Assembly: GCA_017302135.1 (NCBI GenBank)
Contig: JAFLDZ010000004.1
Location: 1-64,000 of the forward strand
Length of the DNA stretch: 64,000 nt
Direction: 5' to 3'
DNA from: Lysobacterales bacterium
GTDB lineage: Bacteria > Pseudomonadota > Gammaproteobacteria > Xanthomonadales > Xanthomonadaceae
Position numbers and translations under genes: made by a program. Numbering within the stretch: the stretch's first letter is position 1; every line of letters starts with the position of its first letter. Below, piece by piece: positions 8,848 through 16,950 of this stretch. A model generated the notes under the pieces. The model was not told where the DNA came from. It worked only from the letters and a program-made list of their open reading frames with translations, and ran no database searches.

Positions 8848-10350
8848 GTGATCCCGTTCGAACAATTCCAGCAATACGCCGACGACGGCCATACCCTGAT
8901 TCCCGTGGTGCGCGAGGTGCTGTCCGATCTCGATACGCCGCTGTCGGTCTACCTCAAGCTCGCCGACGGCCCGTACACCTATCTGTTCGAATCGGTCGAA
9001 GGCGGCGAGCGTTTCGGCCGCTACTCGATCATCGGCCTGCCCGCGCATCGCGTGTACGCGTTCGCGGGGCATACGCTGTACGTCACCGAGTTGGGCGACC
9101 TGATCGAAGCGCGCGAAGTCGCCGATCCGCTGGCCGAAGTCGAACGGCTGCGCACCGCGCAGAAGATTCCGCGGCTCGCGGGTCTGCCCGGTTTCACCGG
9201 CGGATTGGTGGGATGGTTCGGCTTCGAATGCATCGAATACATCGAACCGCGACTGCGCAGCGGCGGCGTGCATCCCGACCGCCGCGACGAGCTGGGCACG
9301 CCGGATATCCTGTTGATGGAAAGCCGCGAGGTTGCGGTGTTCGACAACCTCAAGGGCCGGCTTTACCTGATCGTCCACGCCGACCCGCGCGAACCGCAGG
9401 CGTGGGCACGCGCGAATCGCCGGCTGGATTCGCTCACCCATCGTCTGCGCCAGGGCGGCGCCGGGTATCCGGAAACCCTGGAGGCGACCGGTCTGAACGA
9501 AGCCGATTTCGTCTCCGGTTTCACCCGCGAAGGTTTCATCGCTGCGGTCGAGAAATCGAAGGAATACATCCGCGCCGGCGACATCTTCCAAGTGGTGCTC
9601 AGTCAGCGGCTATCGGTGCCGTTCCGCGCGCGCCCGGTCGATGTCTATCGCGCACTGCGCGCGCTGAATCCATCGCCGTACATGTATTTCCTCGATGTCG
9701 GCGGCACCCAGGTGGTGGGTTCGTCGCCGGAAATCCTGGTGCGCCTCGAACATACCGATCAGGGGCAGGGAAAAATCACGGTGCGTCCGATCGCCGGCAC
9801 CCGCCCGCGCGGCAAAACGCCGGAAGCGGACGCCGCGCTCGAAGCCGAGCTGCTGGCCGATCCGAAAGAACGCGCCGAGCATCTGATGCTGATCGATCTG
9901 GGCCGCAACGATGTCGGCCGCGTCAGCGAGCCGGGCACGGTGGAGGTCGGCGATCGCTTCGTGATCGAGCGCTACAGCCACGTCATGCATATCGTCAGCG
10001 AAGTCACCGGCCGGCTGAAGGAAGGCCTGAATTACGCCGACGTGCTGCGCGCGACGTTTCCCGCCGGCACCGTCAGCGGCGCGCCGAAGATCCGCGCGAT
10101 GGAAGTGATCCGCGAACTGGAGCCGGTGAAGCGCAACGTCTACGCCGGCAGCATCGGCTACATCAGCTGGCACGGCGACGCCGATACCGCCATCGCGATC
10201 CGTACCGCCGTCATCCAGGATGGCAAGCTGCACGTGCAGGCCGGTGCGGGCATCGTCTACGACTCCGACCCGCAGAAAGAGTGGGAAGAAACGATGAGCA
10301 AGGGCCGCGCGCTGTTCCGTGCGGTGGAAGAGGCGGCGCGGGGATTGTAG
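8848..10350 (+). CDS. trpE: Anthranilate synthase component I
   Basis: A 500-residue chorismate-binding enzyme making anthranilate in the first committed step of tryptophan synthesis, with TrpG supplying ammonia. The N-terminal regulatory domain includes [19 protein letters not shown]. The catalytic half contains [55 protein letters not shown] and [18 protein letters not shown]. The likely feedback site LLES-type motif is present as [16 protein letters not shown] terminator follows at once, so trpE is transcribed apart from trpGDC, about 49 kb away. Confidence 0.95.
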   Translation: MIPFEQFQQYADDGHTLIPVVREVLSDLDTPLSVYLKLADGPYTYLFESVEGGERFGRYSIIGLPAHRVYAFAGHTLYVTELGDLIEAREVADPLAEVERLRTAQKIPRLAGLPGFTGGLVGWFGFECIEYIEPRLRSGGVHPDRRDELGTPDILLMESREVAVFDNLKGRLYLIVHADPREPQAWARANRRLDSLTHRLRQGGAGYPETLEATGLNEADFVSGFTREGFIAAVEKSKEYIRAGDIFQVVLSQRLSVPFRARPVDVYRALRALNPSPYMYFLDVGGTQVVGSSPEILVRLEHTDQGQGKITVRPIAGTRPRGKTPEADAALEAELLADPKERAEHLMLIDLGRNDVGRVSEPGTVEVGDRFVIERYSHVMHIVSEVTGRLKEGLNYADVLRATFPAGTVSGAPKIRAMEVIRELEPVKRNVYAGSIGYISWHGDADTAIAIRTAVIQDGKLHVQAGAGIVYDSDPQKEWEETMSKGRALFRAVEEAARGL

Positions 10351-10378
10351 GCGCTACGGAGCGATAGCCTGAAACGAA

Positions 10379-10407
10379 AAAACGCCCCGCATTCAGCGGG
10401 GCGTTTT
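10379..10407. terminator. Bidirectional terminator between convergent trpE and effector gene
   Basis: AAAACGCCCCGC (10379-10390) pairs with GCGGGGCGTTTT (10396-10407) around ATTCA. It lies between convergent genes and has A/T tracts on both sides, so it can end both transcripts. Confidence 0.88.
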
Positions 10408-10441
10408 GCATTGCGATCGGCAAATGCGCTTCGGCTTGCGG

Positions 10442-11773
10442 TCACATCGCCTGACTGCGTTGCGGCTGCGGCGTTTCCGGTGTCGCGACCTTTGCGCCTT
10501 GCGACATATCTTCCAGCGTTTTGTCCGCAGGCTGCAGTTTTGCGGTATCGACATCCACGGCGGTGCGCTTGGCCTGATCGGTGGACGGATCGCCCTGGAA
10601 GGCGATGATGTTGCCGTTGCTGCCTTTCACTGCGCCGCTGATTTCGGTCATGCCGGCCTTGTCCGCCTGCGCCGCCATCGTGGCGGCCACATTGCGCAGC
10701 TCCTGCCCGCCGACGCCGCTGTCGAGCTTTTCCAGCGCGGCCATCGCCTGGCCGTAGAGCGCGGGTTCCGCCTTCGGTGCGCCTGCCATCTCGGGCGCGC
10801 CCGCAGAGACATCGATCGGCTTCTTCGGCGTGGTGTCGGTGTATTTCAGGCCGGTGTCCATCAGCGCCTTGTCGAGACCGATCTCCTTGAGGTTCAACTG
10901 CACTTCGGGCGCGACCGCTTTGGGATCGAGCTTCCTGGCATCGGCCAGCGCCTGCTTCTCGGCGTCGTTGATGACGTTGACCGCCCATTCGCCGTAGTAG
11001 TTCGGGTAGTCCTGATTACCCTTGGCGCCGAGCCCCGCCGAACTCGGCGGCTGGTCGAAGTAATACTTGCCCATCGCCTTGACGTTCTCGGGCGAGTCCC
11101 TGAGCGTCATGTCGGATTCGATGGTGAGTCCCGGCTTCAGCGCATAGGTGAAGGCCGGCGCTTTGCCGCCGCGATCGATGAAATCTTCCATCCGGCCCGG
11201 ATGCGCGTTGTACAACTCTTTCAGGCCGGCAGCAGGATTGTCTTTCATCACCTGCGACGAGATCGCGTTGAAGCCGCCGATGTGCGCGCCGGCTTCGTCG
11301 TCGCGGTTGACCTGGATGAAGGTCTTCACCGCAGCGGTGTAATCGTGCGGCCCCGGTCCCTTGGCCATCTTGTCGACGGACGTGGTGAAGTCGCTGTAGC
11401 CCTTGTCGGCGACGGTGCTGTTGAACGAATGCTGGATCTCATGACCCATCACGAACACCAGCTCGGCGGCCGAAGCCTTGCTCTTGCCGGCCTTGTTCAA
11501 TTCGTCCACCGGCAGGCTGATGGCTTTGTCGTCGGGGCTGTAGCTGCCGCCTGCGTTTTCGCCTTTGGGAAGCAGCTCGAATTTCTCGAGGTGGCCCTTG
11601 GCCACGGAGTCGACGATGCGTTCTTTCAGATCGGGCGACTGGTCGAGCAGCGCGCGCAGGTTCTTGCCCGGGGTCTGGGTCTTGGTGTCGTTGGCGGTCT
11701 CGAAATCGGTGAGGATCTTCTCGAGTTTGGTTTCGGCGATTTTTTTCAGAACGTCGTCGGGAACAGCGGCCAT
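10442..11773 (-). CDS. Probable type IV secretion antibacterial effector: HExxH peptidase with XVIPCD
   Basis: A 443-residue protein. The N-terminal half holds a zincin motif, VMGHEIQHSFN (His111, Glu112, His115), with DDEAGAH near 158-164 as a candidate third ligand, so a metallopeptidase acting on cell-wall peptides or proteins is inferred. Residues about 338-425 look like the XVIPCD, the signal recruiting effectors to the Xanthomonas-type antibacterial T4SS (EPALYGQAMAALEKL, AAQADKAGMTEISGAV, IIAFQGDPS). It has no Sec signal peptide, as expected. It follows the putative immunity gene by 11 bases. The fold assignment beyond HExxH is uncertain; no T4SS genes are in the window. Confidence 0.72.
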   Translation of the reverse strand: MAAVPDDVLKKIAETKLEKILTDFETANDTKTQTPGKNLRALLDQSPDLKERIVDSVAKGHLEKFELLPKGENAGGSYSPDDKAISLPVDELNKAGKSKASAAELVFVMGHEIQHSFNSTVADKGYSDFTTSVDKMAKGPGPHDYTAAVKTFIQVNRDDEAGAHIGGFNAISSQVMKDNPAAGLKELYNAHPGRMEDFIDRGGKAPAFTYALKPGLTIESDMTLRDSPENVKAMGKYYFDQPPSSAGLGAKGNQDYPNYYGEWAVNVINDAEKQALADARKLDPKAVAPEVQLNLKEIGLDKALMDTGLKYTDTTPKKPIDVSAGAPEMAGAPKAEPALYGQAMAALEKLDSGVGGQELRNVAATMAAQADKAGMTEISGAVKGSNGNIIAFQGDPSTDQAKRTAVDVDTAKLQPADKTLEDMSQGAKVATPETPQPQRSQAM

Positions 11774-11784
11774 GGTCGTATTCC

Positions 11785-12495
11785 TCAGGCGTTGATGATG
11801 AGTTTGGAAACGCAGGCGTGATTCGCCTTGGCGTCGTTTTCGCCGCGCACGTAAATCTGCACCGAGACATCATCTCGCGAGAAATCCCAGTACAGCAGAC
11901 GGTCGTGCTTGCCTCGCGCCGCATTCGACACGAAGCCGGCGCGCTGCAGCGCGGCGGAATAGGCGTCGAAATCGAGCGCGCAGATCGGCGCCATGTCGGC
12001 GTTGCTGCGGCTTTCGTCGTCGAAGGAGAACATGACCCGCGACGGCTTCTCGTCGGCGCCCTCCGGCAGCGACACGAGGTTGTAGGCCCACTGCTCGGTG
12101 AGCTGGCCGCTGAAGCCGTATTCGTTGGCGTCGTCGGGATTGAATTCGACCTTGATGCCGGTGAGCTGTTCGATCCGGGCCGGCGCGATATCGTCGCGAC
12201 CGTGGATGTTCTCGACCAGCTTCAGCACGCGCTGGCCGATGTCTTCCGCGTTGGAGGGAGTGGGCAACTGATTCATGGGAAACCTGTTCGCGTGATGATT
12301 GGATGGGGGATTTGTCGGGTCGGGCCGGGTCGGGTGGTGGCGGTCGGTCGGGGGCTCGCACGCAACGCAGGCCAGCGCCAGCAGGCAGACGGCCAATCCC
12401 GATGCGGTGCGCCCGGATGCGGCGCGGTGCGTGATGTCCGTCGACAGGCCCTCATGGATGCGATCGATGCAACTCGGCCCGCTTCCCCGAAACAC
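11785..12495 (-). CDS. Putative lipoprotein immunity protein of the HExxH effector
   Basis: The conserved part (from about 12276 down) is a roughly 160-residue soluble domain of unknown family. Upstream in the same frame is a convincing lipoprotein signal, GLAVCLLALACVAC, followed by a Pro/His-rich linker, matching X-Tfi immunity proteins, which guard the periplasm. No ATG precedes the signal in this frame. A GTG at 12495 is the start given; a better-looking ATG at 12455 is out of frame, so a frame break in the n-region is possible. A cytosolic start at 12276 (MNQLPTPS) is the alternative. Position directly upstream of the effector supports an immunity role (inference). Confidence 0.55.
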   Translation of the reverse strand: MFRGSGPSCIDRIHEGLSTDITHRAASGRTASGLAVCLLALACVACEPPTDRHHPTRPDPTNPPSNHHANRFPMNQLPTPSNAEDIGQRVLKLVENIHGRDDIAPARIEQLTGIKVEFNPDDANEYGFSGQLTEQWAYNLVSLPEGADEKPSRVMFSFDDESRSNADMAPICALDFDAYSAALQRAGFVSNAARGKHDRLLYWDFSRDDVSVQIYVRGENDAKANHACVSKLIINA

Positions 12496-12566
12496 AGCGA
12501 CCCGTTGGAGGTTGAACGCAAAGGCCGCCCGGATTCGGCCAGAGCAGGAATCGACCAAAGCCCGGC

Positions 12567-14408
12567 TCAGAACAGCAGGTTGACCACCAGCACGACGATG
12601 CCGGTGTAGAGCAGGCACAGCGGGCCACCGACTTTCCACAGCTCTTTCGCGGTATAGCCGGCGGGGCCGGTGATCATCGACATCACCGGGTTGGAGGCGG
12701 TCATGAAGTTGTTCGACGCCGACAGCGCGACGATCAGCGCGAACGAGGTGGGGTCGCTGCCGGAGGCCAGCGCGAGGTTGATCGCGATCGGCACCATCAC
12801 GATGGTGGCGCCGACATGGCTGATCACCAGCGAGAACGCGGTGGTCAGCAGCCCGAGCGCGATTTCCAGCAGCCAGTGCGGCGTGCCTTCGGGCAATCGA
12901 TCCAGCGAATGCGCCGCGACCCAGGCGGCGGCACCGCTGGAATCCATCGCCCAGCCCAGCGGAATCAGGCAGGCCATCAGGAACACGGTCTTCCAGTTGA
13001 TCGCGGCGTAGGCCTCGTCCATCTTCAGCACGCCGGTGATCAGCATGCCGGCGACGCCGGTCATCAGCGCCACCGAGGCAGGGATGCGCGACGACAGCGC
13101 GATCAGCATGGTGATGCCGAAGATGGTCATCGCGATCTTGAACTTGTGCGGGCGCTGCTCGGCTTTCGGATAGTCGGTGACCGGCACGAAATCGCGGTTG
13201 CTCGCGGCCTGCGCCAGATCCTGCCAGATGCTGTGCAGCACCAGCAGATCGCCTGCGCGCAGCGGTTGCTCGCGCACGTTCTCGCGCAGCACCTGCTTGT
13301 CGCGGTTGATCGCGAGCAGCCGCAGGTTGTACAGCTTGCGCAACTGAAGCTGGGTGGCGGTCTTGCCGATGAAGGTGGATGTGGGCGGGATGACCGCCTC
13401 GGAGATGCCGGCGCGCGCCGGGTTGAACAGATCGGCGAACTCGCGCAGCCGCGAGCTGCTGCGCAGGAAGCGGTTCTGGGCGAAATCGACGATCGCCTGA
13501 CGCGGGCCCATCACGCCGAGCACGCTGCCCACCCAGATCCGCGCCTCGCCCGGCGGTGCCAGCCGCGAGTCGTTGCCGGTCTTCAGCGCGAGGATCAGCG
13601 GTGCGTCGTGCAGGTCTTCGGTCTCGCGCAGCGACATGCCCACCAGCGGGCTGTCGGCGGTGACGGTGAGTTCGTAGACATCGCCGTCGATGCCGTAGAC
13701 GCTGGCGAAATAACTTTCGGTGCGCGCCGGCGTGACCCCGGCATCGGCGGCGTTCTCGTGCAGGCGTTTGCCGCCGAAGAAATGGAAATACGCCAGCCCC
13801 GCCGCCAGCAGCGCGATGCCGATCGGCATCGGCGCGAACATCGGCAGCGGTTTGAGCGTGGTCAGGCCGGAGGGCAGATTGGCGTTGGCCGAGACGAGAA
13901 GGTCGTTGAGCAGGATCAGCGGCGAATTGCCGACCATGGTCAGCGCGCCGCCCATCATGATGCCGGTCGCGATCGGGAACAGCAGCCGCGACAGCGGCAG
14001 GCCGGTGCGTGACGACAGCCGCGACGCCACCGGCAGATACAGCGCCATCACCGACGGGTTCTGCATCACCGCCGAGTTGATGCCGGCGATGGTCGAGGTG
14101 AACAGCAGCAGCCGATGCTCGACCCCGTGCGCGCGACGCAGCAGCCACGCCGCGAGACGATTCAGCGCGCCGGTGCGGTCGAGCCCGGCGCCGAGGATCA
14201 TGGTCGCGATCACGCTCATGACCGCGTTGCCGGAAAAGCCGTTGAACAGATCTTCCGGCGCGACCAGGCCGGTCAGGCCCAGCAGCACCAGCACCACCAG
14301 CGCGACCACGTCGGCGCGCAGGCGTTCGAACAGGAACAGCACCATCGTCAGCACCGTCAGCCCGAGGACGAGCTGCATATCGCTGGTGAGGGTGAGGGTA
14401 TTTTCCAT
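12567..14408 (-). CDS. SLC13-type anion permease with TrkA-C domains
   Basis: A 613-residue inner-membrane transporter. About five N-terminal helices (residues 10-190, with the family motif GNSPLILLNDLL) and six C-terminal helices (about 430-613, with SASNNFMTASNPVM) form two half-transporters of the divalent-anion/Na+ symporter type. Between them (about 220-410) lie two cytoplasmic TrkA-C (RCK-C) regulatory domains, e.g. ESYFASVYGIDGDVYEL and VIPPTSTFIGKTATQLQL. Likely substrates are sulfate, dicarboxylates or another anion; the sequence does not decide. It starts 3 bases after trmB ends, so it is probably co-transcribed. Confidence 0.85.
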   Translation of the reverse strand: MENTLTLTSDMQLVLGLTVLTMVLFLFERLRADVVALVVLVLLGLTGLVAPEDLFNGFSGNAVMSVIATMILGAGLDRTGALNRLAAWLLRRAHGVEHRLLLFTSTIAGINSAVMQNPSVMALYLPVASRLSSRTGLPLSRLLFPIATGIMMGGALTMVGNSPLILLNDLLVSANANLPSGLTTLKPLPMFAPMPIGIALLAAGLAYFHFFGGKRLHENAADAGVTPARTESYFASVYGIDGDVYELTVTADSPLVGMSLRETEDLHDAPLILALKTGNDSRLAPPGEARIWVGSVLGVMGPRQAIVDFAQNRFLRSSSRLREFADLFNPARAGISEAVIPPTSTFIGKTATQLQLRKLYNLRLLAINRDKQVLRENVREQPLRAGDLLVLHSIWQDLAQAASNRDFVPVTDYPKAEQRPHKFKIAMTIFGITMLIALSSRIPASVALMTGVAGMLITGVLKMDEAYAAINWKTVFLMACLIPLGWAMDSSGAAAWVAAHSLDRLPEGTPHWLLEIALGLLTTAFSLVISHVGATIVMVPIAINLALASGSDPTSFALIVALSASNNFMTASNPVMSMITGPAGYTAKELWKVGGPLCLLYTGIVVLVVNLLF

Positions 14409-14411
14409 CGC

Positions 14412-15191
14412 TCAGTCGGTGGTCTGTCGGGGCGTCTGGTCGATGGTCGGGTGGACGGTCATGCCGTCGGCATCCTTGTCGTACAACAGATCCCACACGC
14501 CGTGGCCGAGTTTCTGGCCGCGCGTCTCGAAATGGGTCTGCGGCCGCCATTCCGGGCGCGATACGTGACCGCGCGCACCGGCGCGATTGCGCAACCCGGG
14601 CGTGGCGTCCAGCACATCCCACATCTGTTCGGCGTAATCCCGCCAATCGGTGGCGAGGTGCAGACGGCCGCCGACCCGCAGTTTGCGCATCAGCAGCACA
14701 GCGAATTCCGGCTGCACCAGTCGACGCTTGTTGTGGCGCTTCTTGTGCCAAGGGTCGGGGAAGTAGATGCGGATTTCATCAAGGCTGCCGTCCGCGATCT
14801 CATGGGTCAGCACTTCCACCGCATCGTGGCGATAGACGCGGACGTGATCGCTGCCGTCGTCGCTCAATGCGTTCAGCAGCCGGCCGACGCCGGGCGCATG
14901 CACTTCGATGCCGATGTAGTCGCGCGACGGATCCTGCTTCGCAGCGAAACGCAGCGCCTCGCCGTTGCCGAAACCGATCTCCACCACGCGCAGCGCGCTG
15001 CGGTTGAAGATCGCGTCGTAATCGCGCTCGTTGCCGGTGTAGTCCAGACCGAAGCGCGGCCAGAGTTCATCGAACGCACGCTGCTGCGCCGGACTGAAAC
15101 GGCCCTGGCGCAGCACGAAGCTGCGGATCTTGCGTTGCCCGGGTTCGACCGTGAAGGGTTGGTCGTATGCCTGATCGGTCGCCATCGGCAT
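14412..15191 (-). CDS. trmB: tRNA (guanine-N7-)-methyltransferase
   Basis: A 259-residue SAM-dependent enzyme methylating G46 of tRNAs. Recognised by [10 protein letters not shown] (SAM loop), [33 protein letters not shown] (catalytic Asp and tRNA-binding basic stretch) and [14 protein letters not shown]. The ATG at 15191 shares one base with the preceding stop (TGATG), suggesting translational coupling to the small antitoxin-like gene; a second ATG two codons later is possible. thiS-thiG-trmB is a familiar order in this family, here interrupted by a toxin-antitoxin pair. Confidence 0.92.
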   Translation of the reverse strand: MPMATDQAYDQPFTVEPGQRKIRSFVLRQGRFSPAQQRAFDELWPRFGLDYTGNERDYDAIFNRSALRVVEIGFGNGEALRFAAKQDPSRDYIGIEVHAPGVGRLLNALSDDGSDHVRVYRHDAVEVLTHEIADGSLDEIRIYFPDPWHKKRHNKRRLVQPEFAVLLMRKLRVGGRLHLATDWRDYAEQMWDVLDATPGLRNRAGARGHVSRPEWRPQTHFETRGQKLGHGVWDLLYDKDADGMTVHPTIDQTPRQTTD

Positions 15192-15406
15192 CACGTGCCG
15201 CGCTTGCGCGGTTTTGGGCCGGCCGGCTTGGCTTTCTCGGCCAGGGCCAGCAGCCCCAGCAGGGCTTCGTTGACGGCGTCCGCGTTCGGGAATGCCTGTG
15301 CGACGCGGTCGTCCAGCAGCACGAGATTCGTGCCTTTCGCGTATTTGCCCAGGCATTTGCCACGGACGCCGATGCCGAGGTCCTCACGCTTGTATTCGAC
15401 CCGCAT
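15191..15406 (-). CDS. Small antitoxin-like protein paired with BrnT-type toxin
   Basis: A 71-residue protein with [26 protein letters not shown] and then [18 protein letters not shown] and a Lys/Arg-rich tail (written here in parts). The arrangement resembles small proteins commonly encoded beside BrnT/RelE-fold toxins, with a beta strand and helix that could make a dimer DNA-binding unit. An upstream in-frame ATG at 15424 would add six residues and overlap the toxin end. The antitoxin role is inferred from position and size. The toxin beside it carries a frame break, so this gene may be a relic kept by coupling to trmB. Confidence 0.6.
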   Translation of the reverse strand: MRVEYKREDLGIGVRGKCLGKYAKGTNLVLLDDRVAQAFPNADAVNEALLGLLALAEKAKPAGPKPRKRGT

Positions 15407-15410
15407 GGCT

Positions 15411-15688
15411 TCAGTCCTGCTCATAGATCGTTCGCTCGTGTCGAGTGGCCTTGCGTGCGCTGATGATCCGGATCGTGCGTCCACGTTCGATGTGCGCGAC
15501 GACCAGCAGCAGATCCTGGAGCGACTGTGTCCGATGGTGATGAAGCGCGATTCTCGAACAGAATGATCCGGGTCCGGGAACGTGAGTGCGAGCGGGTCGC
15601 CGAACACGGTCGCGGCCTCTTCGAAGGATACGCCGTGCTTGCGCAGGTTGGCGGTCGATTTTGGCGCGTCCCAATCGAATTTGAGCAT
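15411..15688 (-). pseudogene. brnT: Frame-shifted BrnT-family toxin
   Basis: The first part reads as a typical BrnT toxin (FDWDAPKSTANLRKHGVSF, then EEAATVFGDPLALTFPDPDH and RFITIGHS). The rest of the family sequence (LLLVVAHIERG, IRIISARKATRHERTIYEQ) continues in the next frame and stops at 15411. Adding one base near 15515 (the AGGAT stretch) would restore about 92 residues. BrnT is a ribonuclease toxin of the RelE fold. Either this is a decayed toxin or one base was lost in sequencing. Without repair the first frame runs through into the antitoxin gene. Confidence 0.75.
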
Positions 15689-15699
15689 GAGCCGGCCGA

Positions 15700-16497
15700 T
15701 TACCCGATCAACCCATCCACCGGCGACGACGCCGAGGCGTAGCGTTTGCGCGGAATGCGGCCGGCGAGGAAAGCGTGGCGGCCGGCCTCGATCGCCAGCT
15801 TCATCGCCAGCGCCATCCGTACCGGATCCTTTGCGCCGGCGATGGCGGTGTTCATCAGCACGCCGTCGCAGCCCAGCTCCATCGCGATGGCCGCGTCCGA
15901 GGCGGTGCCGACGCCGGCGTCGACCAGGATCGGTACCTTCGCGTTCTCGATGATTTCCAGCAGGTTGTAGCGGTTCTGGATACCGAGGCCCGAACCGATC
16001 GGCGCGGCCAGCGGCATCACCGCGACGCAGCCGATCTCTTCGAGCCGCTTGGCCAGGATCGGGTCGTCGCTGGTGTAGACCATCACCTCGAAGCCCTCGG
16101 CGACCAGGGTCTCGGCGGCCTTCAGCGTCTGCACCACATCCGGAAACAGGGTGCGCGCATCGCCCAGCACTTCCAGTTTCACCAGCGTGTGGCCGTCGAG
16201 CAGTTCGCGCGCTAGCCGGCAGGTGCGCACGGCGTCGTCGGCGGTATAGCAGCCGGCGGTATTGGGCAGAAGGGTGTAGCGGTCCGGCGGCAGGACATCG
16301 AGCAGATTCGGCTCGCCCGGATTCTGGCCGATGTTGGTTCTGCGGATCGCGACGGTGACGATCTCGGCGCTGGCGGCCTCGGTGGCGCGGCGGGTTTCGT
16401 CGAGATCCTTGAATTTGCCGGTGCCGGTCAACAGACGCGAGCGATAGGACTTGCCGGCGATGACGAGCGTGTCGTCGTATGCGGGGAGTGCGGTCAT
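15700..16497 (-). CDS. thiG: Thiazole synthase
   Basis: A 265-residue TIM-barrel enzyme making the thiazole phosphate of thiamine from deoxyxylulose phosphate, dehydroglycine and ThiS-thiocarboxylate. Recognised by [46 protein letters not shown] (with the Schiff-base Lys region KLEVLGD), [23 protein letters not shown] and [22 protein letters not shown]. The ATG at 16497 matches the usual start; upstream ATGs in the frame are less likely. It follows thiS by 58 bases. Confidence 0.95.
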   Translation of the reverse strand: MTALPAYDDTLVIAGKSYRSRLLTGTGKFKDLDETRRATEAASAEIVTVAIRRTNIGQNPGEPNLLDVLPPDRYTLLPNTAGCYTADDAVRTCRLARELLDGHTLVKLEVLGDARTLFPDVVQTLKAAETLVAEGFEVMVYTSDDPILAKRLEEIGCVAVMPLAAPIGSGLGIQNRYNLLEIIENAKVPILVDAGVGTASDAAIAMELGCDGVLMNTAIAGAKDPVRMALAMKLAIEAGRHAFLAGRIPRKRYASASSPVDGLIG

Positions 16498-16555
16498 CGC
16501 GGGATTATCGCCCATCGCTGCGCCGAACGCGCTGTGGGACGTGCCGCATGTTCGC

Positions 16556-16756
16556 TCACCCGCCCCCCAATGCTTGGACGATCTCGACGCGATCGCCCTC
16601 GGACAGCAGATGCCCGGCATGGCGGCTGCGGGGCACGATTTCGCCGTTCACTTCCACCGCCACCCGGCGCTCGGCCAGGCCTTGGGCAATCAACAGCCCG
16701 GCGAGGGTGCAGGGGGCGGAAAGGGCGAGCGGCTCGCCGTTGAGTCGGATATCCAT
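16556..16756 (-). CDS. thiS: Sulfur carrier protein ThiS
   Basis: A 66-residue ubiquitin-fold protein ending in GGG, the C-terminus that is adenylated and thiocarboxylated to donate sulfur to ThiG. The features [34 protein letters not shown] and [16 protein letters not shown] match the family, and the length is normal. The ATG at 16756 is chosen because sequence upstream in the frame shows no homology. It is divergent from the GDSL autotransporter gene. Confidence 0.92.
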   Translation of the reverse strand: MDIRLNGEPLALSAPCTLAGLLIAQGLAERRVAVEVNGEIVPRSRHAGHLLSEGDRVEIVQALGGG

Positions 16757-16824
16757 CCCCGATTGTCGCCCGGGATGGACGGCCTGCCCAGCGCCAGCGC
16801 CCGAACCGTTGATCTGCGGGGGAC

Positions 16825-16842
16825 TTGTCACACTTGAGTCAC
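16825..16842 (+). promoter_or_regulatory. Candidate PhoB-like direct repeat upstream of the GDSL gene
   Basis: TTGTCAC (16825-16831) and GAGTCAC (16836-16842) are spaced 11 bases apart, the geometry of a Pho box (CTGTCAT repeated every 11 bases). Agreement with the consensus is partial, so this is only a candidate. It sits in the 194-base divergent region between thiS and the esterase gene. Confidence 0.25.
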
Positions 16843-16950
16843 AAAGGGCTTCGTGAAAGGATGCCGCCACCATCCGGCGCCGTATCGCAGGAGCGCCGGG
16901 GCATTTCGCGGAATTTTCCGCCATTTTTTCAACCGTTCGGGAGTGGGGAT

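Noticed and set aside
12273-12455. Separate 60-codon gene in the frame of the ATG at 12455
   Set aside because: It overlaps the lipoprotein signal region in another frame, is Arg/Pro/Trp-rich and has no recognisable domain. It is treated as a possible frame-break start instead.
16757-16950. Thiamine pyrophosphate riboswitch before thiS
   Set aside because: The conserved CUGAGA and ACCUGA-type cores of the TPP riboswitch were not found on either strand in this gap.
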